NCBI GenBank assembly: GCA_017539045.1
Contig: JAFYHS010000020.1
Coordinates: forward strand, 1 to 32,701
Length of the DNA: 32,701 bases
Origin: Bacteroidales bacterium
Lineage (GTDB): Bacteria; Bacteroidota; Bacteroidia; Bacteroidales; F082
Direction: 5' to 3'
Below are positions 13,783-22,881 of the stretch, one piece after another. The translations under genes and the position numbers were made by a program. The notes beneath the pieces are model-generated. The model had not been told where the DNA came from. It worked only from the letters and a program-made list of their open reading frames with translations, and did no database searches. Within the stretch, counting starts at the first letter, position 1, and every line of letters starts with the position of its first letter.

Positions 13783-15951
13783 ATGAAACGTTGGGTCTTC
13801 ATCATATTAGCCTTATCGTTCACCTGGTTTGCCAAGGCGCAAATCGCCATCGATACGCTCAGCGCCGATGCCTTGAACAGTATGCTCATCGAACAGGTGG
13901 AACGCCTGGCCGAAGACGTTGACGATGATGCCGATTACGAAGACCTCTTGGAGAACTATATATTCCTCAGCGAGAATCCCGTCAACCTCAACAGCGACGA
14001 GGTCATGCGTCTGGTGGAACTGCGCCTGCTCAGCGTGTTCCAATACGAAGAACTGCAAAAATACCGCCGTTTCTATGGTGACTTCATGTTCCTCGATGAG
14101 TTGGAGATGGTGGAGGGCTTTGACGAGCAAACGGTGGCCATCATCCGTCCCGTGGTGTGCATCGAGAAAGACCAAAGCAAGGACAAAATCACCTTCAACA
14201 AGATGGCACGTTATGGCAAGCACCAATTGGTAGGCCGTTACGAGCAAGTCCTAGAAAAGCAACAAGGCTACCTACCCATTGACGACTCCTCCCTCCTTGC
14301 CAAACCCAATTCGCGTTACCTCGGCAGTCCTCAGAAATACCAGCTGAAATACACCTATAACTATAGGAACAAGATCAGGGCGGGATTCGTCTTGGAGAAA
14401 GACGCGGGCGAGATGTTCTTCACCGACAAGGTCAGCGACACCATACAGAAACTCTTGGGCAGCCAATACCGTCGAGGCTTCGATTTTGCCGGTTTTCACC
14501 TCTTTGCCAAAGACTTGGGCATCGTGAAAACCGCGGCCTTAGGCGACTACCAAATTGCCTTCGGTCAAGGTTTGACGCTATGGTCGGGAAAGAGCTTTGG
14601 CAAGGCAGGTGCAGGCAGCAGCGTGATGAAACAAGGACGTGGCCTAACAGCGAAAGCCTCGGCTAGTGAGTATGCCTTCATGCGCGGTGCAGCCGTCACA
14701 TTAGGTAAAGGACCCTTTGAGGGGACCGTGTTCTACTCCAACCGCATGATTGACGCCAACGTCAGCGCAGCCGACACCTTGGATAACGAAGCCGAACTCG
14801 TCAGCAGCCTGCAAGAGACAGGCTACCACCGCACCATCGGCGAGCTACAAGACCGCCACGCCATACGACAACAGGTCATCGGCGGACATCTAGCCTACGC
14901 CATCGCCCATTTCGAGGTAGGCTATACAGCCCATCACACCTGGCTCAGCGTACCCCTCGAACTCAAGCCTAGCCATTACAACCAGTTCTACTTCCAAGGA
15001 CAACGCCTCACCAACCAAGGCCTTGACTTCAAATATGTGAAAGGCAAATATGCTGTCTTTGGAGAGGCTTCGATGAGCTATAACAACGACAGCACGGCCC
15101 TTCGACAGGCTCAGGGACCGTTGGCTTTTGCAGGCTTGGTCGGCTTAACCGTCAAGCCGGCTGGCTATCTTAACTTCACCATCCTCTATCGCGACTATGG
15201 CAAGGCCTACCAAAACCTGTTGGGCAACGCCTTCGGCGAAGGCAGCCGCAACCAAGGGCAACGCGGCATCTATCTCGGCCTGGAGGCCGCTCCTGCACCC
15301 TACTGGAACATCCTCGCCTACGCCGACCAGTTCCAATTCACCTGGCTGACCTCGCAAGTCAACGCACCAAGCCGTGGCCACGACTACTACCTGCGCATCA
15401 GCCATAGCTTCAACCGCCGCACGCAAGCCTATCTGCAGTTCCGCTCCAAGACCAAGATGAAGAACTCCACCGACGGCATGGTGTTCAGCCACTACCCCAT
15501 CCTCTACACCAAAAACACCGTTCGTTTCAACATAAACTATCAGATTGGTTGGGATTTACATTGCGCCAACAAGGCTGAATACGCCCACTATCGCAATGAG
15601 GACGGCAACAACGAACATGGTTATTTCCTCTGCCAAGACATCGCCTACAAGCCCGAAAACAAGCCTTTCAGCCTTGCCTTCCGCTATGCCATCTTCGACG
15701 CACAGGACTATAACGCACGCATCTACGCTTACGAAAGCGATGTGCTATACTCATTCAGCGTGCCAGCCCTTTACGGCAAAGGCATGAGGGTGTATCTCTT
15801 AGGGAAGGTGAAACTGTTCAACGCTTTGACCCTCTACGCCCGCATCGGACGCACCATCTACAGCGACCGCAACGAAATCGGCAGCGGCTTGACGATGATT
15901 GAGGGAAACCACAAGACGGATTTGAAAGTCGAGGCGATTTGGAAACTCTAA
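13783..15951 (+). CDS. Helix-hairpin-helix protein with a predicted outer-membrane beta-barrel
   Basis: Encodes 722 aa with a signal peptide ending near WFAKA (about residue 19). Residues about 40-125 hold ComEA-like helix-hairpin-helix repeats (ENPVNLNSDEVMRLVEL, FLDELEMVEGFDEQTVAII). From about 150 to the end the sequence is rich in alternating aromatic strands, as in a large beta-barrel, with GQGLTLWSGKSFGKAG near residues 261-276. Such HhH-barrel proteins are common in Bacteroidota; their function is not established, though DNA binding at the envelope is an obvious guess. It begins 1 nt after the PorV-like gene. Near residues 438-446 the peptide TALRQAQGP is encoded by a REP-like repeat inserted in frame. 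Its stop lies 2 nt from the end of the convergent CotH gene. Confidence 0.78.
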   Translation: MKRWVFIILALSFTWFAKAQIAIDTLSADALNSMLIEQVERLAEDVDDDADYEDLLENYIFLSENPVNLNSDEVMRLVELRLLSVFQYEELQKYRRFYGDFMFLDELEMVEGFDEQTVAIIRPVVCIEKDQSKDKITFNKMARYGKHQLVGRYEQVLEKQQGYLPIDDSSLLAKPNSRYLGSPQKYQLKYTYNYRNKIRAGFVLEKDAGEMFFTDKVSDTIQKLLGSQYRRGFDFAGFHLFAKDLGIVKTAALGDYQIAFGQGLTLWSGKSFGKAGAGSSVMKQGRGLTAKASASEYAFMRGAAVTLGKGPFEGTVFYSNRMIDANVSAADTLDNEAELVSSLQETGYHRTIGELQDRHAIRQQVIGGHLAYAIAHFEVGYTAHHTWLSVPLELKPSHYNQFYFQGQRLTNQGLDFKYVKGKYAVFGEASMSYNNDSTALRQAQGPLAFAGLVGLTVKPAGYLNFTILYRDYGKAYQNLLGNAFGEGSRNQGQRGIYLGLEAAPAPYWNILAYADQFQFTWLTSQVNAPSRGHDYYLRISHSFNRRTQAYLQFRSKTKMKNSTDGMVFSHYPILYTKNTVRFNINYQIGWDLHCANKAEYAHYRNEDGNNEHGYFLCQDIAYKPENKPFSLAFRYAIFDAQDYNARIYAYESDVLYSFSVPALYGKGMRVYLLGKVKLFNALTLYARIGRTIYSDRNEIGSGLTMIEGNHKTDLKVEAIWKL
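15098..15119. repeat. Intragenic REP-like palindromic repeat
   Basis: The element contains CCCTTCGACAGGCTCAGGG, an imperfect palindrome that I recognise as a short dispersed repeat in many bacterial genomes. In this frame it yields the peptide ALRQAQGP. It lies inside the HhH barrel gene without breaking the frame, probably in a surface loop. Confidence 0.6.
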
Positions 15952-15953
15952 GG

Positions 15954-17594
15954 TTATTCCACCACCACCCTATCCACCTGCTGTTGTCCATCCACATGGG
16001 TCACCAAAGTGTAAACGCCATGGCTCAGACCTTGCGTGGAAATGACAAAAGCTTGGGTTGTAGCCGCATTGGAATAGACCTGTCTGCCCGTCATGTCATA
16101 CAACTTAACTGAAGCCTCACAAGGCTCAGCAAAACGGATGTTGATACGGTCTTTGGCAGGGTTCGGGAAGACTTCAACCATTCGAGCCGGCTCTTCGACA
16201 GGCTCAGGTTCCTCGATGCCCCAAGTGCCACAGCCTGCATTGATTTCACCGTCCAAATAGTTGAAGCGGTTGTCCAACCAGTCGCGCATATAGTCCAATT
16301 GGCTTTCGTCGACGCTAAAAGCAGGCCATGCCTCATGCTCGCGCTCGTAGGCACCGCTTTCCACCAAGGCTTCGAATTGGTTTTGGACCATCTCCATGAT
16401 ATGCTCCGTGGTCAGGATGTCGTTACGCAAGGCGTTGTATCTGTCTTTCGCCAAAGCCACAAAGCCATTGTCGTAGCAGTCCTGCGTCAAACGGTCGTAG
16501 AAGCCGTTGCTCTTCAAACCCGCCGTGTTGTTGGTATGACTACCATCGGTGTCCAAACCCCAGATGGCATCCAGATCCCAAGGCAGGTACATATAGGTGC
16601 TCGACTTCTTGTAACGGGCCAAAAACAGGTTGCGGCCCATATTGTCCATGGCCATAATGCTATTGATAAACAAATAGTAATCAATGGCATTGGCTTGGTC
16701 AAACTGCGCGGAATACTGCGAATAGAACACATTGTCGGAGGCATTCATCACAAAGTTGGTGAAATTGTAAAGATGGCTCCAGTTGATGGCCGTGTCGCTC
16801 TCGTTGGGATAAACCCATTCGTAGTTGTCCCAAGTGTCAAGCGTATTGTCGAAACCGGGCAGGCTATCGAACGTTGGAGCACCAGGGCCATTGCCTTTAT
16901 AGAGCAGTCCCCTCAATTCGCCATTGTATTTGCGCAGCCCGAGTTGTTTGCGGTCCATACGCTCCGTCAAGGCATAAACGCCCATATACTCGTCATTGAT
17001 GAACACATCGGCATAGACCATACGAATGCCTGGCAAGGCATCGGGTTCGTTCTCGGCATAAGGCAGTTGGTACATCTCCATCCACAACTCGTTGGCCACC
17101 TTGTCGCGTAGGCGAAGCGGTTGTGCCCACATGGCCTCAAGGTTCCAGTCGTCGTCGCTACGAAGTCCAAGGAAGGTGGTATCAGCCATCTCGACACCCG
17201 TCTCGTCGGCCCAAAGCTCCACACGATAGGATTTCTTGTCGTATTGCTGCGACGAGGTGCCACGGATCTTGAATCCAGCGTGCATCGTAACGACATTGCC
17301 ATCGGCATCTGCCACATTGATAATGCCATGCACAGCAGGCGAGTTGACGATCGGGCCATCGGTGGTGATGGTAATCAAAGGCATCTCGCTACGATAATAA
17401 GTATAGGTTTCTCCTCTGACTTCCAAAGTCTTTTTGTCTGTCTTCTCCAACGACCTTCCAGTAGACACGACAAGTTTTTTCTCGTGGTCAATGCCAAACC
17501 TATTCTTGGCCGTTTGCATATCCTGAGCCAATATCGATCCCGAGAAAAGCCCCAGGAGCATCGCCATAACGAATCTTCTCAAATCCTTTTTCAT
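15954..17594 (-). CDS. Secreted CotH kinase family protein with T9SS C-terminal domain
   Basis: Encodes 546 aa. A signal peptide ends near GSILA (about residue 23). The middle is a CotH-kinase domain: FKIRGTSSQQYDKKSYRVE, an ERMDRKQLGL segment and PWDLDAIWG, the counterpart of the CotH metal-binding PWDxDxxfG motif. The last 77 or so residues, from MVEVFPNPAKDRINI to the end, are a type A T9SS sorting domain, so the product should cross the outer membrane and be attached to the surface or released. CotH kinases phosphorylate proteins in spore coats and in bacterial effectors; a substrate here is unknown. It begins 1 nt after the relA-like gene and is likely co-transcribed. A 16-nt stretch identical to the REP-like core lies in the proline/glutamate-rich linker (16193-16208). 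Confidence 0.9.
   Translation of the reverse strand: MKKDLRRFVMAMLLGLFSGSILAQDMQTAKNRFGIDHEKKLVVSTGRSLEKTDKKTLEVRGETYTYYRSEMPLITITTDGPIVNSPAVHGIINVADADGNVVTMHAGFKIRGTSSQQYDKKSYRVELWADETGVEMADTTFLGLRSDDDWNLEAMWAQPLRLRDKVANELWMEMYQLPYAENEPDALPGIRMVYADVFINDEYMGVYALTERMDRKQLGLRKYNGELRGLLYKGNGPGAPTFDSLPGFDNTLDTWDNYEWVYPNESDTAINWSHLYNFTNFVMNASDNVFYSQYSAQFDQANAIDYYLFINSIMAMDNMGRNLFLARYKKSSTYMYLPWDLDAIWGLDTDGSHTNNTAGLKSNGFYDRLTQDCYDNGFVALAKDRYNALRNDILTTEHIMEMVQNQFEALVESGAYEREHEAWPAFSVDESQLDYMRDWLDNRFNYLDGEINAGCGTWGIEEPEPVEEPARMVEVFPNPAKDRINIRFAEPCEASVKLYDMTGRQVYSNAATTQAFVISTQGLSHGVYTLVTHVDGQQQVDRVVVE
16193..16208. repeat. Second copy of the REP-like core
   Basis: CTTCGACAGGCTCAGG here is identical over 16 bases to the core of the element at 15098-15119. 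It lacks the flanking CC and GG that complete the outer palindrome, and in the CotH gene it encodes part of a Glu/Pro linker. It could be a decayed copy or chance under codon constraint. Confidence 0.4.
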
Positions 17595-17595
17595 T

Positions 17596-19812
17596 TCAAT
17601 CGATTCTAACTACTTCCATAATGCCCTCGATGGCCTTCAGCCTGACAATGAGTTGCTCCAAGGCCTCCACATCAGAGATCTGAAGCACAATCCTGCCTTC
17701 AAAAAAGCCTTCCTTGTCGGAGTTGAGGGCGATATTCTTCATGTTCACCTCCAAGTCTTCGGAGATGACCTTGGTGATTTTTCCGAGCAATCCCATCACA
17801 TCACGGCCATAGATACGGATGGTGGCCTGCGACCCTTGATTCTCAATGCCGTTCCATTTCACGTTGATGATGCGGTAGCCATAACGCTGCTGCATGCTCT
17901 TGGCGTTGGGGCAATTGGTGCGGTGTATGCTGATGGTGCCATCGCTGGTGACAAATCCAAAGACGCGGTCACCAGGAATGGGGTTGCAGCATTTGGCCAA
18001 TTTGTAGGTCACGTTGTCGATGTCCTCGCCGATAGAGAGCGACTCTTCCGCATCGGCAGACTGCTCTTTCTTTGTTGACTCAATCTGCTCAGGCACAGGC
18101 CTTTCCGATTTCTCGGCGCTCTCCCCAAACTTTGAGCTCAAAAAGCGCTTGACGTCAGCAATATCGATTTTCTCAGTGGAGATCTGATGATAGAGCTGTA
18201 GCGAGTTCTCCAGTTTGAACTCCTTCACCAACATGTCGATCACGGTCTCGGAGAACGGCAGCTTCCAGTTCTTCAGTCGGCGCTGCAACATGCCCTTGCC
18301 CAGCTCCGATTCCTTCAGCTCCTCCTCTTTCAGGTAACGCCTGATCTTGTTTTTGGCCTTCTCGGTAACCACCACATTGAGCCAGTCGGCGCGAGGCGAC
18401 TGTTTCTTACTCGTGATGATCTCCACCTTGTCACCATTGGTCAACACATGACGGATGGGCACCATATGCCCGTTGACACGAGCGCCATTGCATGTCTCAC
18501 CCACCTTCGTATGCACTTCGTATGCAAAGTCGAGCACGGTGGAACCGATGGGCAGCTGCTTCAGGTCACCTTCGGGCGTAAAGATGAATATCTTATCAGA
18601 TTTATAGATCTTTCTGTATGAGTTCTCAAATGACACCAGACCTGGATTCTCCAACACCTCGCGCACGTTGAGGAGCCATTCCTCAGAAGTCTGTTTCTCC
18701 CCTTTATAGAGATAGTGGGCCGCCTGACCCGTCTCAGCGATGTCGTCCATACGGGTGGTGCGTATCTGCACCTCAAACCACAACTTATCGTCGTATTTCA
18801 CCGTGGTGTGCAGCGACTCATAACCCGATGCTTTGGGCTTGGTGATCCAGTCGCGAAGACGTTCCGGCATAGGGTCATAGATATTGGTAATGGCTGAATA
18901 CACACTCCAGCAGCACTCCTGCTCGTCTTTCAAGGCGCAGCGGATGATGACACGCGCCGCCATCAGGTCGTAGACTTCCTCAAACGGCACATTCTGGGCA
19001 CGCATCTTGGCATAAATGGAAGGAATGGATTTCAAACGCCACTTCACAGTATAGGCAAACTTAGGTTTACCGTTTCTCTTCGTGCGTTCCAACTCAGCAT
19101 CGATACCCTCCGAGATGCGGGCGATGAACTTTTCGGCGGTCTGCCTACGGGCCTCCTTACTGGCCTCGATCTTGGCCTCAATCTCATGGAAAATCTCAGG
19201 GTTCTCATACAGCATCAGCTTCTCTTCCAGCTCTGCCTTCAGCTTATACAAGCCCAGTCGATGAACGATAGGAATATAGATGTATTTGATCTCATGGAAA
19301 TACTTCGACAACCGGTCGGCATCCACATCGTGTTGGTTGCGCACGTCATACACACGGTGCACAATCTTCAGCAACACCGACCGCATGTCGTCGATCAACG
19401 AGAGGAACAACACCTGGAAGTTATCGGAGTTGTAGGCCACTTTCTCCGTATCCAGCCTCGATATCTCACTGAAATCCTCAAGGATGATAGCCACGGTCTT
19501 ACCGAACTGCTGTTCCAGTTCCTTGAGGCTCACCCCTTCTTTGTAATCAATGCCATGAAGGAACGACGCCACCACGGAGATATAGCCCAAGCCCACCTCG
19601 ATCACGGCGCTGCGGCCCATCTCGATGAGGTGATACATATAAGCCTTGCCCGAAAGCAAATAACGTCCGTCATATTTCTCCAAGCAGAAGCGGAAAGCCT
19701 TGTCAATCAAGGCCAAATGCTCGGGCGCGTTGACGAAAGGATGGATATCGTCAAGCATGCTCTCATAGGCCTGCTGAATGGCCAAAATCTCCAAAGAAGT
19801 GTAACCCGCCAT
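17596..19812 (-). CDS. relA: RelA/SpoT family (p)ppGpp synthetase with degenerate hydrolase domain
   Basis: Encodes 738 aa from the ATG at 19812; the frame stays open upstream only across clpS. Domains in order: HD-type hydrolase (about 20-160), synthetase (about 240-370, with KSIPSIYAKM, DWITKPKASGYESLHTTV, EVQIRTTRMDDIAETGQAAH), TGS (about 405-468, IFIFTPEGDLKQLP), a zinc-finger-like segment (KLAKCCNPIPGDRVFGF) and a C-terminal ACT domain. The hydrolase domain has lost its key residues: the HD pair reads HG (86-87), the downstream ED region reads YKEG, and the LADR motif reads IVHR. The protein is therefore probably a synthesis-only, RelA-like enzyme of the stringent response. Start and clpS stop overlap as TAATG. 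Confidence 0.92.
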   Translation of the reverse strand: MAGYTSLEILAIQQAYESMLDDIHPFVNAPEHLALIDKAFRFCLEKYDGRYLLSGKAYMYHLIEMGRSAVIEVGLGYISVVASFLHGIDYKEGVSLKELEQQFGKTVAIILEDFSEISRLDTEKVAYNSDNFQVLFLSLIDDMRSVLLKIVHRVYDVRNQHDVDADRLSKYFHEIKYIYIPIVHRLGLYKLKAELEEKLMLYENPEIFHEIEAKIEASKEARRQTAEKFIARISEGIDAELERTKRNGKPKFAYTVKWRLKSIPSIYAKMRAQNVPFEEVYDLMAARVIIRCALKDEQECCWSVYSAITNIYDPMPERLRDWITKPKASGYESLHTTVKYDDKLWFEVQIRTTRMDDIAETGQAAHYLYKGEKQTSEEWLLNVREVLENPGLVSFENSYRKIYKSDKIFIFTPEGDLKQLPIGSTVLDFAYEVHTKVGETCNGARVNGHMVPIRHVLTNGDKVEIITSKKQSPRADWLNVVVTEKAKNKIRRYLKEEELKESELGKGMLQRRLKNWKLPFSETVIDMLVKEFKLENSLQLYHQISTEKIDIADVKRFLSSKFGESAEKSERPVPEQIESTKKEQSADAEESLSIGEDIDNVTYKLAKCCNPIPGDRVFGFVTSDGTISIHRTNCPNAKSMQQRYGYRIINVKWNGIENQGSQATIRIYGRDVMGLLGKITKVISEDLEVNMKNIALNSDKEGFFEGRIVLQISDVEALEQLIVRLKAIEGIMEVVRID

Positions 19813-20087
19813 TAGTCCGTTATTTTCACAGTAAGTTGATGGCCAAGGAGGATGTCGTAATAAGGTTTCAACTCCTCGAAACTGCCATGCATGACGGCGC
19901 ATTTGCCTTTGTAATGCGTAATCCAAGCGCAGGTCTCGGCCTGCTCGCGGGTATGATGGCACACCTTCATCAAGGTGTCGATGACATATTCAAACGTGTT
20001 TACGTCGTCGTTGATGAGCAGGAGACTCTTCTCATTCTCTATCAATTCCTCTTCCAGGACATCAACGTTTTCCTGTTCCTTGTTCAT
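19812..20087 (-). CDS. clpS: ClpS, ATP-dependent Clp protease adaptor
   Basis: Encodes 91 aa from the ATG at 20087; an upstream in-frame ATG at 20120 would add 11 residues with no family support. The ClpS fold is visible from LLLINDDVNTFEYVIDTL through HYKGKCAVMHGSFEEL to GHQLTVKITD. ClpS binds the N-domain of ClpA-type unfoldases and delivers N-degron substrates to ClpP. The NDD motif and the following V/I positions that form the N-degron pocket are present. It is the first gene of a leftward unit with relA and the CotH gene, overlapping relA by 1 nt. Confidence 0.93.
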   Translation of the reverse strand: MNKEQENVDVLEEELIENEKSLLLINDDVNTFEYVIDTLMKVCHHTREQAETCAWITHYKGKCAVMHGSFEELKPYYDILLGHQLTVKITD

Positions 20088-20168
20088 TTCAAAACTAAAT
20101 TCGGGGGTAAAAATACACATAATTTCCCAATTGGTGACCGAAAAAGGACACCTTAGTGTTTTTTTTCC

Positions 20169-20176
20169 TACTTTTG
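20169..20176 (+). promoter_or_regulatory. -7 promoter element for the flippase gene
   Basis: TACTTTTG matches TAnnTTTG exactly, 22 nt before the start codon. No TTTG is seen 19 bp upstream, so the -33 box is weak or absent. Confidence 0.55.
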
Positions 20177-20198
20177 CCCTCCGAACAATGATGTCGTA

Positions 20199-21689
20199 AT
20201 GCAGAACCGTTTCATCAAGAATATCATCTTCCTACTGTTTCTCAACCTGTTGGTGAAGCCTTTCTGGATTCTCGGCATCGACCGCGAGGTGCAAAACCTG
20301 CTCGGCGACGCCTCTTACGGCACCTACCAGGCCCTGTTCAACTTCTCCTATCTCTTCTATATCCTACTCGACCTCGGCATCACCAACTTCAACAGCCGTG
20401 CCGTGGCCCAAGACCCAAAGAACCTTTCAAAACACTTCGGAGGGCTCACCGAAATCAAGCTCCTGCTCGGACTGCTCTATGCTGTGGTCATCTTCGTCGT
20501 CGGCTATTTCTGCGGCTACAACGAAGGATTGAAACTCAAGCTGTTGTTCTGGTGCGGCCTTAATCAAGTCCTACTGTCGTTCATCCTCTTTCTCAGGTCA
20601 AACATACAAGGACTGCTGCTGTTCAAGCAAGACAGCATCTTGAGTGTCTTCGACCGCGTGCTGGCCATCGTCATCATGTGTCTCGTGCTGTGGAGCGGCT
20701 GGTTTCCAAGGGAGAAGTTCAACGCCATCTGGTACTTGCAAGCTCAGACTTTGGCTTATTTCTGCACACTCATTTTCGCCCTCACCGTCGTGCTTCGCCA
20801 TGCCGAAAGCATCAGCTTCAAGATCAACACCCAGTTTTTCAAGGAAATCCTCAAGCAAAGCCTGCCTTTTGCCTTGCTGGTCCTCCTGATGAGTGTCTAC
20901 AGCCGCATCGAGCCTGTCCTTCTTGAGCGACTCCTCGACGACAAGGGCGTACAAGCCGGCATCTACAGCCGTGCCTACCGCCTCTTCGACGCGGGCAACA
21001 ATATCTCCAACCTCTTCGCCATCATGCTGCTGCCCATGTTCACGGCCACGTTGAGAAACAAACCGGAGCTGAACAACCTCATCAAGACTTCGTTCAACGT
21101 CATTGTGGCTATGGCCGGCATCGTATTGATCATGTGCGTCTTCTACAACCGCGAAATCATGCAGATGATGTATAGCCCCGAAGAAGCCGAGACCGAAGCC
21201 GCCTACCTGCTGCGCATCGGCCAATATGCCAAGGTGTTCCCGCTATTGATGGGTAGCTTCTTCTGCCTGTCAACGACCTACGTCTTCGGCACATTGCTTA
21301 CCGCCAACGGCAGCCTCAAGCAACTCAACCTCGTGGCAGCGGCTGGCGTGGTCATCAACATCCTGCTCAACCTGATTGTCATCCCACGTTTCAAGTCGGT
21401 AGGCGCCGCCACCACGAGCCTCTGCGTACAAGCCTTGACGGCATTTTTGCAATATCTCCTTGCCAGACGCATCCTCAAGTTCAATATGGGTGGCCGCTAC
21501 TGGTTCCACATCATTCTTTTCATGGTTACGGTCGCATTGGTCACATACTTAGTCAAGTTGCTGAATATCAACTGGATCATCGGTTTTATCATCGCTTTCG
21601 CCGTCAACTGCGGCGCCATTTTCTTCACCCGTCTGGTCAGCCTCAAGGAAATCGTCAGCCTCGTCCTTCCTAAGGAAAAAAAGGGCTAA
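20199..21689 (+). CDS. Polysaccharide flippase (Wzx-like, MOP superfamily)
   Basis: Encodes 496 aa with about 12-14 hydrophobic segments throughout. The N-terminus (NIIFLLFLNLLVKPFWILGID followed by GDASYGTYQALFNFSYLF) and the LDLGITNFNSRAVAQD motif are typical of Bacteroidota Wzx/polysaccharide_synt proteins. It should move lipid-linked oligosaccharide units across the inner membrane. It opens the polysaccharide cluster, followed by two Wzz-type genes and a ligase/polymerase. Two out-of-frame ATGs lie just upstream; the ATG at 20199 is the one that opens this frame. Confidence 0.88.
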   Translation: MQNRFIKNIIFLLFLNLLVKPFWILGIDREVQNLLGDASYGTYQALFNFSYLFYILLDLGITNFNSRAVAQDPKNLSKHFGGLTEIKLLLGLLYAVVIFVVGYFCGYNEGLKLKLLFWCGLNQVLLSFILFLRSNIQGLLLFKQDSILSVFDRVLAIVIMCLVLWSGWFPREKFNAIWYLQAQTLAYFCTLIFALTVVLRHAESISFKINTQFFKEILKQSLPFALLVLLMSVYSRIEPVLLERLLDDKGVQAGIYSRAYRLFDAGNNISNLFAIMLLPMFTATLRNKPELNNLIKTSFNVIVAMAGIVLIMCVFYNREIMQMMYSPEEAETEAAYLLRIGQYAKVFPLLMGSFFCLSTTYVFGTLLTANGSLKQLNLVAAAGVVINILLNLIVIPRFKSVGAATTSLCVQALTAFLQYLLARRILKFNMGGRYWFHIILFMVTVALVTYLVKLLNINWIIGFIIAFAVNCGAIFFTRLVSLKEIVSLVLPKEKKG

Positions 21690-21702
21690 TTTGACTTTTT
21701 TC

Positions 21703-21733
21703 ATTGCCATTTCAAGGGAAATCCCTATTTTTG
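21703..21733 (+). promoter_or_regulatory. Bacteroidota promoter for the first Wzz-type gene
   Basis: ATTG at 21703-21706 and TATTTTTG at 21726-21733 are separated by 19 bp. The ATG lies 22 nt downstream, so the Wzz-ligase part of the cluster can be transcribed independently of the flippase. Confidence 0.7.
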
Positions 21734-21755
21734 GCAACTTATTCTACACATAAAT

Positions 21756-22826
21756 ATGGACGAACAGACACATAACACCTACAGTTCCAAATACTTATGC
21801 AGACTTTTGGTGGAATATAGGAAGCCCATCCTCATCATTCTTGCGTTGGCCGCCCTCTGTGCCATCGTTTTCAGTGCCCCTTTTTTCATCACGCCTCTGT
21901 ATAAGTCCACCACGATCATCTACCCCACCTCCAGCAACTCCATCTCCAAGGTTCTCATCAGCACTACGTATCAGTCGGAGAAAGACATCATGAACTTCGG
22001 CGAGGACGAGCAGACCGAACAGATGCTGCAAGTGTTAAACTCGAATCGTGTGCGCGACAAAGTCATCAGCCGCTTCAACCTGATGGAACACTACAACATC
22101 AAGGCCAACAGCAAATATCCTATCACTAGGCTGAACAAACTCTACGACGCCCGCATCAAGTTCCGCCGCACGGAATATAACGCAGTGAAGATCACCGTCT
22201 TGGACTCCGACGCCGCACTCTCGGCACGTATCGCCAATGAGATCGCCGAAATCTTCGACAGCACCATGAACCAGATGCAAAAGGAAGTCGCCACCGAGGC
22301 CTTCCGCATCGTTGAGCAGGAATATGGCACCCTCGTCGCCGAGATGAACATGCTGGAAGACTCGTTGAACACCTTGCGTAAACTGGGTGTGTTCGACTAT
22401 GAGTCGCAAGTGGAGATGCTCAGCCAGCAGTTGGCTGTCGAATTGGGCAAAGGCAACACGCAAGGCGTCAAGAACATACAAGAACAACTCGACGTGTTGG
22501 CAGATTATGGCGGCGCCTCCTACGCCATCAACGAGCGTTTGGATAACGACCGCTTGCAACTCTCATTGGTCAAGTCGAAATACGAGGAAGCCAAGGTCGA
22601 CGCCACCGAGTTCATCCCGCACAAGTTCGTCGTCACCTCCGCCTTCCAGGCCGAACGCAAGAGCTATCCCGTGCGTTGGATCATCGTGGTGATTACCGTG
22701 TTGAGCACGTTGCTGCTGCTCATCTTCTGCCTCGTGTTCTACGACCGTTCCAATGGCTTTTTTCGCCGCCAGGCCGACAAGGAAGCGGCCTCCAAGGAAA
22801 AAAAGAACCATCTTGGAAAAGAATGA
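21756..22826 (+). CDS. Wzz-type chain-length determinant protein (copy 1)
   Basis: Encodes 356 aa with the polysaccharide co-polymerase layout: a membrane segment near residues 25-45, a long charged periplasmic helical region, and a second membrane segment near 308-332 preceded by ERKSYPVRW. Proline-rich flanks of the membrane spans fit Wzz. No kinase domain is attached, so it resembles the O-antigen or LPS class rather than the capsule tyrosine-kinase class. It sets polymer length with the Wzy-like protein downstream. A homologous copy follows after 55 nt. Confidence 0.88.
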   Translation: MDEQTHNTYSSKYLCRLLVEYRKPILIILALAALCAIVFSAPFFITPLYKSTTIIYPTSSNSISKVLISTTYQSEKDIMNFGEDEQTEQMLQVLNSNRVRDKVISRFNLMEHYNIKANSKYPITRLNKLYDARIKFRRTEYNAVKITVLDSDAALSARIANEIAEIFDSTMNQMQKEVATEAFRIVEQEYGTLVAEMNMLEDSLNTLRKLGVFDYESQVEMLSQQLAVELGKGNTQGVKNIQEQLDVLADYGGASYAINERLDNDRLQLSLVKSKYEEAKVDATEFIPHKFVVTSAFQAERKSYPVRWIIVVITVLSTLLLLIFCLVFYDRSNGFFRRQADKEAASKEKKNHLGKE

Positions 22827-22881
22827 GACTATAACTGCACCTAATATTACATCAACTACTCCGACAACAACAAAACAAATC

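Noticed and set aside
19813-19962. N-terminal extension of the relA frame into clpS
   Set aside because: Family start context (MAGYTSLE) and the TAATG overlap with clpS support the start at 19812; the extra residues look like out-of-frame clpS.
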